From Mycolicibacter sp. MU0083 (GTDB lineage: Bacteria > Actinomycetota > Actinomycetes > Mycobacteriales > Mycobacteriaceae): a DNA stretch of 64,000 bases. The stretch lies in the NCBI RefSeq assembly GCF_963378075.1, contig NZ_OY726394.1, positions 1,488,001-1,552,000 of the forward strand. The letters are read 5' to 3'. Position 1 is the first letter of the stretch, and each line of letters opens with the position of its first letter. Below are positions 20,978 to 29,903 of this stretch, piece by piece. The translations under genes were made by a program, and so were the position numbers. The notes beneath the pieces are model-generated. The model was not told the origin of the DNA, did not search any database, and worked only from the letters and a program-made list of their open reading frames with translations.

Positions 20978-22579
20978 ATGACTATGAGCAAGCGCACCAC
21001 GCAATCGGATGATCCGCGCCGCACCACGGGACGGCGTCGCAACCGCGCGATCGGGGTGGGGAGCTCGATCGCGGCGTTCCTGGCGTTCGGGATGACCCCG
21101 CTCGCCGCCGCCCCGGACGCCCACGCCGACGGGCTCGACTGGCTGATGGACATCTTCGACCCCGGCCTGGTGATCGGCTCGGCCGCCGACACCAGCGATG
21201 TCGACGGCGTCTTCGGCGATTCGCCGTTCTGGGACCAGCTGCTGCTGGGCAACCCCGAGCTCGACCCGGCGGCCATCGTCGAGCAGTGGATGTATGACCC
21301 GTGGCACGACATGATGCAGGCCTGGATCACCAGCGACTTCGGCGAGCAGGTCAACGATGCGATCAACGCTGCCTACATCCAGCTCAACGGCGAGGACAGC
21401 CTCGATGGTGCGTGCGGCCTGATCTGCAACGGCGACGACGGCACCGCGGACAGCCCCGACGGCGGTATGGGCGGGCTGTGGTTCGGCGACGGCGGTGACG
21501 GCTGGGACTCCACGGTGCAGGGTGAAGCCGGCGGTGACGGTGGCGCGGCCGGGTTCTTCGGCAACGGCGGCGCAGGTGGTGACGGCTGGGATTCCACCGT
21601 CGCCGGAGTCGACGGCGGTGCAGGCGGCAACGGTGGCACCGGCGGCACGGTCATGGGTGACGGCGGAGTCGGCGGCACCGGCGGTGCCGGATACGCCGCG
21701 ACGGCCAACGGCGTCGGTGGCGTCGCGACCGGATCCAACGGTGGGGTCGGCGGTGCCGGTGGCGACGCGGTCGCCTCGATCTTCGGCAACGGCGGCGCCG
21801 GCGGTGTCGGTGGTGTCGGTGGTGCGGCGACCGCCAACGGGGCCACGGGCACCGTCGTCGGCGGCAACGGCGGGGCCGGCGGCACGGGCGGTGACTCGGC
21901 CGCACCGATCGGCAACGGCGGCGAAGGCGGGGCCGGCGGTGCGGGCGGTGCCGGCGGCGAAGGCACCTCCAACGGGTTCAGCGGTGACTCCACCGGCGGC
22001 AACGGCGGGCAGGGCGGCACCGGTGGCGTCGCCGAGAACGGCCACGGCGGTGTCGGCGGGGTCGGTGGTGCCGGTGGCGAGGCCACATCCAACGGCGCCG
22101 ACGGCATCGCCAACGGCGGTGACGGTGGTGCCGGTGGCACCGGCGGCCAGGGCCTCATCGCCGGCACCGGTGGTGCGGGCGGTGCGGGCGGCGACGCCCG
22201 GTCGAACGGCAGCGGGGGTACCGCGACCGCCGGTGACGGCGGCGCGGGCGGTGCCGGCGCCGTGGGCGGCACGGGCGCGGCGGGCAGCGTCGGCGGCACC
22301 GGTGGCGCGGGCGGTGCCGGTGGTGCCGGCGGCGATTCCACCACCCACGGTGCCGGCGGCGTCTCGACGGCCGGCGACGGCGGTGACGGTGGCGCCGGCG
22401 GTGACGGCGGGACCGGCGGCACCGGTGGCGCAGCGGGCGGGGCCGGCGGGACCGGCGGACCCGGTGGTGCCGGTGGCACCGCGACGGCGACCGGACCCAG
22501 CACCGGAACCGATGGCACGGCCGGCACGGCCGGACCGGACGGTCAGGCGGGCGCCAGCGGCCCCACCGACGCCGGCTGA
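20978..22579 (+). CDS. PGRS-type Gly-Gly-X repeat protein lacking a PE domain
   Basis: 533 aa from ATG 20978 (a second ATG is two codons later). The N-terminus is Arg-rich and then hydrophobic (GVGSSIAAFLAFGMTPLAA), with a likely signal cleavage after PDAHA. A unique acidic region of about 100 residues (GLDWLMDIFDPGLVIGSAAD, a Cys pair in CGLIC) precedes about 380 residues of PGRS repeat built from [12 protein letters not shown] units. The first repeat block contains DGGMGGLWFGDGG, the usual entry motif of PGRS domains. There is no PE domain and thus no ESX signature at the N-terminus; export is more likely Sec- or Tat-like. The overall plan is shared with the gene at 47473. Function unknown. 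Confidence 0.82.
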   Translation: MTMSKRTTQSDDPRRTTGRRRNRAIGVGSSIAAFLAFGMTPLAAAPDAHADGLDWLMDIFDPGLVIGSAADTSDVDGVFGDSPFWDQLLLGNPELDPAAIVEQWMYDPWHDMMQAWITSDFGEQVNDAINAAYIQLNGEDSLDGACGLICNGDDGTADSPDGGMGGLWFGDGGDGWDSTVQGEAGGDGGAAGFFGNGGAGGDGWDSTVAGVDGGAGGNGGTGGTVMGDGGVGGTGGAGYAATANGVGGVATGSNGGVGGAGGDAVASIFGNGGAGGVGGVGGAATANGATGTVVGGNGGAGGTGGDSAAPIGNGGEGGAGGAGGAGGEGTSNGFSGDSTGGNGGQGGTGGVAENGHGGVGGVGGAGGEATSNGADGIANGGDGGAGGTGGQGLIAGTGGAGGAGGDARSNGSGGTATAGDGGAGGAGAVGGTGAAGSVGGTGGAGGAGGAGGDSTTHGAGGVSTAGDGGDGGAGGDGGTGGTGGAAGGAGGTGGPGGAGGTATATGPSTGTDGTAGTAGPDGQAGASGPTDAG

Positions 22580-22592
22580 TCCAGCGTCTCGG

Positions 22593-22631
22593 CAGCAGTG
22601 CCCGCACGCCTCAGGCGTGCGGGCACTGCTG
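22593..22631. terminator. Strong bidirectional hairpin terminator
   Basis: A 19-bp perfect inverted repeat (22593-22611 with 22613-22631) with a single central base, 13 nt after the PGRS stop and just before the 3' end of the convergent TPM-domain gene. It can terminate from both sides. Confidence 0.85.
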
Positions 22632-22633
22632 TT

Positions 22634-24709
22634 CTATCGACTGCGGTGGCGTCGGTACTCGGGGGTGCTCGGGGGTGCTCGGCCGACGGTGCGACCGCCG
22701 ATCGAGGGGCGGGGACTAGAAGCGCCCGCCGCCGCCGAAGAAACCCCGCCGGAGGAGGAACCGCCGAACGAGGTGGGACTCCAGCCGCCCCCGCCGCCGC
22801 CGAATCCGCCGCCCATCCCGCCCCCGCCGAGGATGTTGCCGATGATGATGCCGCCGAGCATGGCACCGGTGTCGTTGCCGCCCCCGTGCCCGCCGCCGTA
22901 GCGCCCGTAGTAGGCGCGCTGCGCGGCCTGCACGTCGGCTTTGGCCAGGGATTGCGCCGCGGCCGCAAGCGTGGCGGCACCGTTGGCCTGGGTGATGGCG
23001 CCGGGCACATCGGTGCCACGTCGGTCGTTGGCGGCGTCGAGGCGGCGCCGCGCCTCGGCCAGCCGGGTGCGGGCCTCCGGGCCGACGCTGCCACGACGGG
23101 TGTCGATGTAGTCCGAGACGGCGCGGATGCGCGATGAGGCGGTGAACAACGCCTGTTCCAGCGTGCGGGCCAGGCGTTCGGCGGCGGCGCGTTCCTCGGC
23201 CACGGTGTCCAGTAACTGGTCCAGGTCGGTGTCGGCCTTGATCAACGCGGTGAACGCACCCAACGGGTCACCCGAACCGCGTGCGGTGGTGACGGCCCCG
23301 GCCACCGTGTCGCGGGCGGCGGTCAGCTCGGACCGGTGGGTGCCCACGCCACGCTGCAGGGCGGCGTTGGCCTGCGCGATGCTCTCCTCCGCGTCGGTGA
23401 TCGCCTGGGGCAGGGTGGCGACGGCGTGCCGGATGTCGCGGGCGGCGTTGTCGACGGCGTCTAGCAGTGCCCGGCACTGGCACAGCCCCGACTCCGCGGC
23501 CCGGACCGCGTCCACCAGTTCGCTCTGTCCGCCGGTCACCGGATGATCGGCCAGGGCACGGGCCCGGGTGATGTTGCGTTCGGCGAAGGCCACCCGGTCC
23601 TGTGCGGTCTTGACGTTGCCGGCCACCGAACTGAGCGCGGTGGCGTCGAACTCGTTGTGCAGTTCCATCAGATGACGCTCCGATGCCGGGATGCGGCCGG
23701 TCAGCTCCACCATCAGCTGGGTCAGGGCGTTGAGGCGCTCCGGTGCGTTGAGCACCAGGTCGCGCAGCTGCTCGAACGAGGCGCGTTGGGTCTCCAGGTC
23801 GCGGTCGGCCTTCGAGGCGGTCACGATCACCCCGGTGAGCAGGTCGCGCTGTTGGGCCGGTGTCTCGGGGATGTCGTCGTCGAGCTGCTGACGCACGGTG
23901 AAGGCGTGTTCCATGGCGGCCTTGGCCGAGGCGACGGCCTGGGCGAACGGCCGGGTGCGTTCCTCGCCGAATTCATCGACCGCCAACTCGAGTTCGTTGG
24001 CGCTGGTGCGCACCGCGTTGTCGACTTCGACCACCTTCTCCCGGGACAGGGCGTCCAGGGCGAAGACCGGCACGTCGGCCAGGGCGTTGGGATCGGTCGA
24101 ATCGAGCCGTCGTGCGGCGGCCACCGCCGCGTTGCGTCGCCGGCGCCGCAGCCGACGCGCCACCAGCAGCACCGCCAGCCCGGCCGCGGCGACGACGGCC
24201 AGTGCGATCAGGATCGGTGCCCAGCTCACCTCCACCGGTGCAGCCGCGGCATCCAACCCGGTGGCGGCCGCCGACGCCGCAGCAGCCCAGTCCCCGCGGT
24301 GCAGGGCGGGTTCGATCTGGTTGCGCCGCAGGGCTTCCACCTTGCTGTTGCTGATCTCGGAGATGCCCTCGGAGACCAGGAATGCGTAGCTGCGGTCTGC
24401 AACGGCCACCGCCAGCAGGGCGTCGTTGCTGCCGAGGTCGCTCAGGCGCGCGGTGCTGCGCCCCCAGCCGTCGGCGGTCTGCCCGGAGAACACGTCGACG
24501 TAGACCACCCACAGCCGGATGTGCCGGTCGGCGTAGAGCCGGTCGATCGCGCCCTGCACCGCGGCGCGTTCGGGTGGCGACAACACCCCGGCGTTGTCCG
24601 AGATCGAGCTGGGCAGACGCATCGGGGGCTGCGCAGCGGCGCTCGGTGCAACCAGCAGCACGGCGCACAGCATTGCCAGTACCGCGCTGATCAGGCGGGA
24701 GATTCGCAT
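22634..24709 (-). CDS. TPM-domain membrane protein (Rv2345-like) with apparent 3' frameshift
   Basis: 691 aa from ATG 24709 as read. N-terminal signal peptide (MRISRLISAVLAMLCAVLLV), then a TPM domain (IRLWVVYVDVFSGQTADGWG, about 55-160), one membrane helix (ILIALAVVAAAGLAVLLVAR, about 175), a long cytoplasmic helical region of about 400 residues and a Gly-rich tail. The predicted end is odd: the expected Gly/Phe tail GFFGGGGRF-stop is present in a neighbouring frame, ending at 22716, and is reached if one G is restored at the C-run 22744-22747. As read, the protein has about 28 extra residues of non-family sequence running to the terminator. TPM proteins are linked to membrane-protein quality control; the exact role is unknown. 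Confidence 0.82.
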   Translation of the reverse strand: MRISRLISAVLAMLCAVLLVAPSAAAQPPMRLPSSISDNAGVLSPPERAAVQGAIDRLYADRHIRLWVVYVDVFSGQTADGWGRSTARLSDLGSNDALLAVAVADRSYAFLVSEGISEISNSKVEALRRNQIEPALHRGDWAAAASAAATGLDAAAAPVEVSWAPILIALAVVAAAGLAVLLVARRLRRRRRNAAVAAARRLDSTDPNALADVPVFALDALSREKVVEVDNAVRTSANELELAVDEFGEERTRPFAQAVASAKAAMEHAFTVRQQLDDDIPETPAQQRDLLTGVIVTASKADRDLETQRASFEQLRDLVLNAPERLNALTQLMVELTGRIPASERHLMELHNEFDATALSSVAGNVKTAQDRVAFAERNITRARALADHPVTGGQSELVDAVRAAESGLCQCRALLDAVDNAARDIRHAVATLPQAITDAEESIAQANAALQRGVGTHRSELTAARDTVAGAVTTARGSGDPLGAFTALIKADTDLDQLLDTVAEERAAAERLARTLEQALFTASSRIRAVSDYIDTRRGSVGPEARTRLAEARRRLDAANDRRGTDVPGAITQANGAATLAAAAQSLAKADVQAAQRAYYGRYGGGHGGGNDTGAMLGGIIIGNILGGGGMGGGFGGGGGGWSPTSFGGSSSGGVSSAAAGASSPRPSIGGRTVGRAPPSTPEYRRHRSR

Positions 24710-24845
24710 GCTCGCCAATCTATATGCGATCGGGGAGTGCGCGACGGAAATCTAGGACGGTGCGGGGCGGGCCGCCGAGCCTTTCGGCACCCGGTTTCGG
24801 CCCGGCGTGTCCCGATGCGGATCCGGTCAAAATAGACTGGCGGCG

Positions 24846-26099
24846 GTGGGCACAGACTTCTCCGACGGCTACGTGGCACACGACTGCGAACGCATCGTGG
24901 CAGAGTCACCGAAAACCGCCGGTCTGCCCGGGACCGGTGGTCAACACCGCACCGACTTCGCGCGGGACCGGGCCCGGGTACTGCATTGCGCCGCGCTGCG
25001 TCGACTCGCCGACAAGACGCAGGTCGTCGGTCCTCGCGACGGGGACACACCGCGCACCCGCCTGACGCACTCCCTGGAGGTCGCGCAGATCGGCCGCGGG
25101 ATGGCGATCGGGCTGGGTTGCGATCCGGACCTGGTCGATCTGGCCGGGCTGGCCCATGACATCGGGCATCCGCCGTACGGCCACAACGGCGAACAGGCAC
25201 TCAACGAAATCGCGGCCGAATGCGGCGGATTCGAGGGAAACGCCCAGAACTTCCGTATCCTGACCAGCCTGGAACCCAAAGTGCTGGGACCGGACGGGCG
25301 CAGCGCGGGGTTGAACCTGAGCCGGGCGGCGCTGGACGCGGTCACCAAATATCCCTGGCGTAGGCGCGGTGAAGACGGCGCGATCCGAACCAAGTTCGGT
25401 TTCTACGACGACGACCTGCCCGCCGCGGAGTGGATGCGTCGCGGTGCGCCCGGGGAACGGGTCTGCCTGGAGTCGCAGATCATGGACTGGGCCGACGATG
25501 TCGCCTATTCGGTGCACGACGTCGAAGACGGTGTCATCTCGGGCCGTATCGACCTACGGGTGCTCGACGATCCCTCGACGGTGGCCGAACTGGCGCGGTT
25601 GGGCGATCCGCACGGGATACACGACCTGGCCGGGGCCGCCCGCCGGCTCACCGAGCTTCCGGTGGTGGCCGCGGTGGGCGACTACGACGCGACACTGTCG
25701 GCGTCGGTGGCACTCAAACGGTTGACCAGTGAATTGGTCGGCAGGTTCGCCTCTGCGGCGATCACCGCCACCCAGGCGGTCGCGGGCACCGGCCCGCTGA
25801 CCCGCTATCAGGCAGACCTCGAAGTCCCCGCCCTGGTGCGAGCCGAGGTAGCCGTTCTGAAAACCCTTGCGGTGCAGTTCATCATCACCTCCGAGCAACA
25901 CCGCCGAATTCAGGCGGACCAACGAGACCGGGTCCGTGAGGTGGCCGACCGACTGCTCGCCACCGCACCGCGCAGCTTGGACCCGATGTTCGTGCCGGCA
26001 TTCACCGCCGCAACCGACGACGGCGCGCGACTGCGGGTGATCGTCGACCAGATCGCGTCCTGCACCGAGGGACGGTTGGAACGTCTGGTGACGGGGTGA
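24846..26099 (+). CDS. dgt: dNTP triphosphohydrolase (Dgt-like, HD domain)
   Basis: 417 aa from GTG 24846. HD-superfamily enzyme removing triphosphate from dNTPs. The metal residues appear in [15 protein letters not shown] (His) and [15 protein letters not shown] (HD pair and a further His), with the distal Asp in [17 protein letters not shown]. Length and start agree with the mycobacterial enzyme found next to dnaG. Convergent with the sensor-domain gene; only 6 nt separate the stops. Confidence 0.93.
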   Translation: MGTDFSDGYVAHDCERIVAESPKTAGLPGTGGQHRTDFARDRARVLHCAALRRLADKTQVVGPRDGDTPRTRLTHSLEVAQIGRGMAIGLGCDPDLVDLAGLAHDIGHPPYGHNGEQALNEIAAECGGFEGNAQNFRILTSLEPKVLGPDGRSAGLNLSRAALDAVTKYPWRRRGEDGAIRTKFGFYDDDLPAAEWMRRGAPGERVCLESQIMDWADDVAYSVHDVEDGVISGRIDLRVLDDPSTVAELARLGDPHGIHDLAGAARRLTELPVVAAVGDYDATLSASVALKRLTSELVGRFASAAITATQAVAGTGPLTRYQADLEVPALVRAEVAVLKTLAVQFIITSEQHRRIQADQRDRVREVADRLLATAPRSLDPMFVPAFTAATDDGARLRVIVDQIASCTEGRLERLVTG

Positions 26100-26120
26100 G
26101 CCGGCTCAGCCGAGCCGGCT
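26099..26120. terminator. Hairpin at the dgt / sensor-protein convergent junction
   Basis: Two AGCCGGCT arms (26099-26106 and 26113-26120) around a 6-nt loop, spanning the two converging stop codons. No T-tract. Confidence 0.45.
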
Positions 26121-26870
26121 GACCTTGTTCATCATCGCCTGGACCGCCTCGATGCTGCTGGTGTGCGGATCTCCGGTACCACTGGCGTCTTCGGTGCCGG
26201 TGAAGGCGATCAACACCCCGACGATGCAGTTGCCCCGCACTCCGATGGCCCGGGTGTCGGGTGCCTTGGGGCTCTCATCGAGCACGATCGACGCCGCCAG
26301 GACGTCGTCGGTGATCCGAACGTCGGTGATGTGCATCTCGGTGCCGCGAAGGTGCGGCGATCCGACCAGGTCCGGGTCGGCGGTGTTGACCGGATGCCCG
26401 TCGCATCCCTTCCACTGCTGGGCGAACCGGTCGAAGAGTTCCCGGGCCTCCGCGGCGCTGGGCAGCGCGACCACGGCTTCCTTGACGAACATCACCCGGG
26501 TGTCCAGGGGCTTGAAGTCGCCGCGGGACGGCTCGGAGTCGGTCCAGGTCTCGCGGGCATAGCTTTGAACGGACGCCGAAGCGTAGGCGCTCTTCTGCGC
26601 GACATCCACGACCCCGGCACAGTCACCGGGGGAGGCGGTGTCCTCCATCGCCTCGAATCCGCCGTACGACGGCGGCCCGGTCACGGTGGTGAACGGCTGA
26701 TCCAGCATGGCGGTGAGCTCGGTTCCGTTGAGCAGCACCTGCTTGACGGTCTCGCCGCTGATGCCGACGGTCTCGCGGGACCGGTCGGACAGCGCCAGCC
26801 AGGTCGCCACCGCGGCCACGGCCACGACGACGGCGGCAAGGGCCGTCGACCAGACCCGCTTCGATTTCAT
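26106..26870 (-). CDS. Membrane-anchored sensor-domain protein (PknH_C-like)
   Basis: 254 aa. A single N-terminal membrane segment (STALAAVVVAVAAVATWLAL) after a basic start MKSKRVW, with an extracytoplasmic domain resembling the extracellular PknH_C sensor: LLNGTELTAMLDQPF, the two-disulfide pattern with Cys in SPGDCAG, WKGCDGHP and RGNCIVG, and a final VSRLG. This fold occurs free or as lipoproteins in mycobacteria, as well as on the kinase PknH. No lipobox cysteine is seen here, so it is anchored by the helix. Ligand unknown. Confidence 0.8.
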   Translation of the reverse strand: MKSKRVWSTALAAVVVAVAAVATWLALSDRSRETVGISGETVKQVLLNGTELTAMLDQPFTTVTGPPSYGGFEAMEDTASPGDCAGVVDVAQKSAYASASVQSYARETWTDSEPSRGDFKPLDTRVMFVKEAVVALPSAAEARELFDRFAQQWKGCDGHPVNTADPDLVGSPHLRGTEMHITDVRITDDVLAASIVLDESPKAPDTRAIGVRGNCIVGVLIAFTGTEDASGTGDPHTSSIEAVQAMMNKVSRLG

Positions 26871-26949
26871 CTACGCCCCTGTCGCAGCAGTTGACCCGTC
26901 ATTAAAGCATGGGCGATACAGCCACGAGGGCGCGCTCTAGACTGACTCG

Positions 26950-28866
26950 ATGCCCGGCCGTATCTCTGATCGCGACATCGCCGCCATCCGCGAACGTGTC
27001 CGGATTGAGGACGTGGTCGGTGACTACGTACAGCTCAGGCGGGCCGGGGCGGATTCGCTCAAGGGCCTGTGCCCGTTCCACAACGAGAAGTCGCCGTCGT
27101 TTCACGTCCGGCCCAACCACGGGCTGTTCCACTGCTTCGGCTGCGGCGAGGGCGGTGACGTCTATGCCTTCGTGCAGAAGATCGAGCACGCCAGCTTCGT
27201 GGAGGCGGTGGAGATGCTGGCCGATCGGGTCGGCCACACCATCACCTACACCGGAGCATCGGCCACCAACGTTCGGCGTGAGCGCGGCGGACGCAGTCGG
27301 CTGATCGCCGCCAATGCGGCGGCCGCCGAGTTCTACGCCGCGGCGTTGGGCAGCCCCGAAGCCGCACCGGCGCGCAAGTACCTCACCGAACGCAACTTCG
27401 ACGCCGCGGCAGCCGAGCGTTTCGGCTGCGGATTCGCCCCGTCCGGTTGGGACTCGTTGACCAAACATCTGCTGCGCAAGGGGTTCGAGTTCAAGGAGCT
27501 CGAAGCGGCCGGGTTGTCGCGCGAGGGCCGCCGCGGCCCGATGGATCGATTCCACCGCCGACTGCTGTGGCCGATCCGGTCCTCGGCGGGGGAGGTGATC
27601 GGTTTCGGTGCCCGGCGGATCTTCGACGACGATCCGATGGAGGCCAAGTACGTCAACACGCCCGAGACCAGCCTCTACAAGAAGTCCAACGTGTTGTTCG
27701 GACTCGATCTGGCCAAGCGTGATATCGCCCGGGGACATCAGGCCGTCGTCGTCGAGGGCTACACCGACGTGATGGCCATGCATCTGGCGGGGGTCACCAC
27801 CGCGGTCGCATCCTGCGGCACCGCCTTCGGTGATGAGCACCTGGCGATGCTGCGCCGACTGATGATGGACGACAAGTTCTTTCGCGGTGAGTTGATCTAC
27901 GTCTTCGACGGCGACGCGGCCGGACGCGCCGCCGCCGTCAAGGCGCTCGAGGGCGAACAGCAGTTGGCCGGACAGTCTTTCGTGGCGGTGGCCGCCGACG
28001 GAATGGATCCCTGCGATCTGCGCCTGAGCCACGGCGATGAAGCGCTGCGTGATCTGGTGGCGCGCCGAACCCCGCTGTTCGAGTTCGCAGTTCGCACCGC
28101 GCTCGCAGAAATGGACCTGGACAACGCCGAGGGGCGCGTCGCGGCGCTGCGCCGCTGCGTTCCGATGGTCGCCCAGATCAAAGACCCGACGCTGCGCGAC
28201 GAGTATGCGCGCCAGTTGGCCGGCTGGGTGGGATGGGATGACGTCGCGCAGGTGATCGGCCGGGTACGGGCCCAGGCCAGGAAAGGTCCGGCGGACACCG
28301 GCCGCGACGGGGCGCGACGGGCTGAACGCGCTGCCGCCAAACCCGCCGAACCGGCGGCGGTGGCACGCCCCAACCCGGCCGATCCGACCCTATGGCCGCA
28401 GCGTGAGGCGCTCAAAGCGGCGTTGCAGTTCCCCGCGCTGGCCGGGCCGGTATTCGACACGTTGAGCGTGGAGAGCTTCACCCACCCCGGCTACGCGGCG
28501 GTGCGGGCCGCGATCGAGGCGGCCGGGGGAACCGGGGGCGTCGCCGGTACCGGGGGAGCGCAGTGGATCGAGTCGGTGCGCGCCCAGACGACTTCGGCCC
28601 CGACGACCGCCTTGATCCACGAGATGAGCGTGGAGGCCATCCGCGTCGAGGAGGACAAGCTGCCGCGCTACATCGGCGGGGTGTTGGCCCGACTGCAAGA
28701 GGTGTGGGTGGGCCGCCAGATCGCCGAGGTCAAGTCGAAACTGCAGCGGATGTCGCCGGTGGAGAACAGTGACGAATATCACGCGCTCTTCGGTGATCTG
28801 GTCGCGATGGAGTCCTACCGCCGCAGCCTGCTGGAGCAGGCCAGCGGCGACGACCTGACCGCCTGA
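26950..28866 (+). CDS. dnaG: DNA primase
   Basis: 638 aa from ATG 26950. DnaG makes RNA primers at the replication fork. The CHC2 zinc finger is C41, H44, C62 and C65 (GLCPFHNEKSPSFH, FHCFGCGEGG). The TOPRIM catalytic core has VVVEGYTDVMAMHLAG and LIYVFDGDAAGRAAA. A low-complexity Ala/Arg linker precedes the C-terminal DnaB-interacting helices (LPRYIGGVLARLQEVWVGRQ). Normal length. Beside dgt, as in other mycobacteria. Confidence 0.97.
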   Translation: MPGRISDRDIAAIRERVRIEDVVGDYVQLRRAGADSLKGLCPFHNEKSPSFHVRPNHGLFHCFGCGEGGDVYAFVQKIEHASFVEAVEMLADRVGHTITYTGASATNVRRERGGRSRLIAANAAAAEFYAAALGSPEAAPARKYLTERNFDAAAAERFGCGFAPSGWDSLTKHLLRKGFEFKELEAAGLSREGRRGPMDRFHRRLLWPIRSSAGEVIGFGARRIFDDDPMEAKYVNTPETSLYKKSNVLFGLDLAKRDIARGHQAVVVEGYTDVMAMHLAGVTTAVASCGTAFGDEHLAMLRRLMMDDKFFRGELIYVFDGDAAGRAAAVKALEGEQQLAGQSFVAVAADGMDPCDLRLSHGDEALRDLVARRTPLFEFAVRTALAEMDLDNAEGRVAALRRCVPMVAQIKDPTLRDEYARQLAGWVGWDDVAQVIGRVRAQARKGPADTGRDGARRAERAAAKPAEPAAVARPNPADPTLWPQREALKAALQFPALAGPVFDTLSVESFTHPGYAAVRAAIEAAGGTGGVAGTGGAQWIESVRAQTTSAPTTALIHEMSVEAIRVEEDKLPRYIGGVLARLQEVWVGRQIAEVKSKLQRMSPVENSDEYHALFGDLVAMESYRRSLLEQASGDDLTA

Positions 28867-28926
28867 CCGCGCGACCGTCCGGCCTGCGTACGCGACCGGA
28901 GGGGCCGCGCCCGAGCGGCGTGGTGC

Positions 28927-29178
28927 TCAGGCGCGGTCGTCGTCCGGTTCTTCGGGCTGTACCACCGAGATGCCGTCCTCGAGTTCGGTCAGGGTCACCA
29001 TCGTCGGCTCGGGATGGATGCGGTTGGCGATGCTGCGTCGTCCCTTGTCGATCACCGCTTTGGCGATCGGGCTGCTGGTCATCGCGTGGTAGGTCCCGAC
29101 TATCTGTTCGTAGCGACGACGGCCGGCCTTGGTGCCCATCACGTAGCCGACCCCCGCCACCACGACGTACCCGATCAA
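28927..29178 (-). CDS. Small conserved mycobacterial protein (Rv2342-like)
   Basis: 83 aa beginning at TTG 29178, with AAGGGG five bases upstream. MIGYVVVAGVGYVMGTKAGR is a short hydrophobic N-terminus followed by a basic helix, recalling YtxH-type small membrane proteins. The rest is polar and ends EEPDDDRA. Conserved in place between dnaG and tRNA-Asn in mycobacteria. Function unknown. Confidence 0.75.
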   Translation of the reverse strand: MIGYVVVAGVGYVMGTKAGRRRYEQIVGTYHAMTSSPIAKAVIDKGRRSIANRIHPEPTMVTLTELEDGISVVQPEEPDDDRA

Positions 29179-29246
29179 ATTGGCCCCTTAAAACAGACGA
29201 TGCAGTGCTTCCATCCTGCCTCACGCGGCGCCCCACCGCCCCGGTG

Positions 29247-29272
29247 CGACCCCCGTTGCACGGGGGTCGTTT
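29247..29272 (+). terminator. Hairpin terminator upstream of tRNA-Asn
   Basis: Perfect 9-bp stem (29247-29255 with 29261-29269), 5-nt loop TTGCA, followed by TTT. Lies between the leftward small gene and the rightward tRNA, where it can stop rightward read-through from dnaG. Confidence 0.6.
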
Positions 29273-29312
29273 CCGTATGCGCTAGAGTCTCTCAAGTCCA
29301 CAAGGACAGCAG

Positions 29313-29385
29313 TCCCCTGTAGCTCAATTGGCAGAGCATTCGGCTGTTAACCGGAGGGTTGGTGGTTCGAGTCCACCCGGGGGAG
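29313..29385 (+). tRNA. tRNA-Asn (GTT)
   Basis: 73-nt cloverleaf: acceptor TCCCCTG pairing with CGGGGGA (one G-T pair), D arm AGCTCAATTGGCAGAGC, anticodon GTT in CGGCTGTTAACCG, T arm GGTGGTTCGAGTCCACC and discriminator G. An encoded CCA follows at 29386-29388. Same position as in M. tuberculosis, next to the dnaG block. Confidence 0.95.
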
Positions 29386-29403
29386 CCACGTTTGAGGCTG
29401 GCG

Positions 29404-29799
29404 TCAGTCCAGCCGAGGAATCACCGACGGCCCCGCCTGCGAAGGCGGCTGCTGCGGTGCGAACATCGGCGGCGTCTGCGCTGACTGCGGCTGTTGCTGC
29501 TTGGCGGCACGGGCCTGGGCGAGCGCGTTGACCAGCGGGCTGTTGGCCATCATCTCGCGGCGCTCTTCCTCGCTGAGTTCGTAGATCGCCCAGGCGCCCC
29601 AAGCGGCCGGCCGCACGTACAGCGTGACCAGCTGGCGGCCGTTGTTGAACACCGCCGGGATCGCCACGGCCCGGTCGGAGGCCGCGAAGTTCGCCATCTC
29701 GTGGGTGATCCGCTCGATGTCGGCGCTTTCGTGCAGCTCGTAGGTGGGGGCTTGAACGCCTTTCGTCGGTGTGGCATTCAGCGCGAGGTACCACGCCAT
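29404..29799 (-). CDS. Conserved hypothetical protein
   Basis: 131 aa from ATG 29799, with a strong AAAGGAG ribosome-binding site. Residues 1-95 look like a folded alpha/beta domain (IERITHEMANFAASDRAVAI, RQLVTLYVRPAAWGAWAIYE); the remainder is a Gln/Pro-rich disordered tail (QQQPQSAQTPPMFAPQQPPS). No family with a known function is recognised, and no signal peptide or membrane segment is present. It converges on the tRNA-Asn gene and stops 15 nt past its CCA. Confidence 0.75.
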   Translation of the reverse strand: MAWYLALNATPTKGVQAPTYELHESADIERITHEMANFAASDRAVAIPAVFNNGRQLVTLYVRPAAWGAWAIYELSEEERREMMANSPLVNALAQARAAKQQQPQSAQTPPMFAPQQPPSQAGPSVIPRLD

Positions 29800-29903
29800 A
29801 AGACATACTCCTTTGTTCGATTCGGGGTCCCGACAGCCTATAAAGACGGCCGGTCTCCGGGCGCACCGGCGGGCGGCCGGCGATCCGGGCTTAGATTACG
29901 GGT

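Noticed and set aside
21373..22527. Large Pro-rich and Arg-rich open frames antisense to the first PGRS gene
   Set aside because: Gly-Gly-X codons on one strand produce Pro-rich or Arg-rich frames on the other; no start signals or domains.
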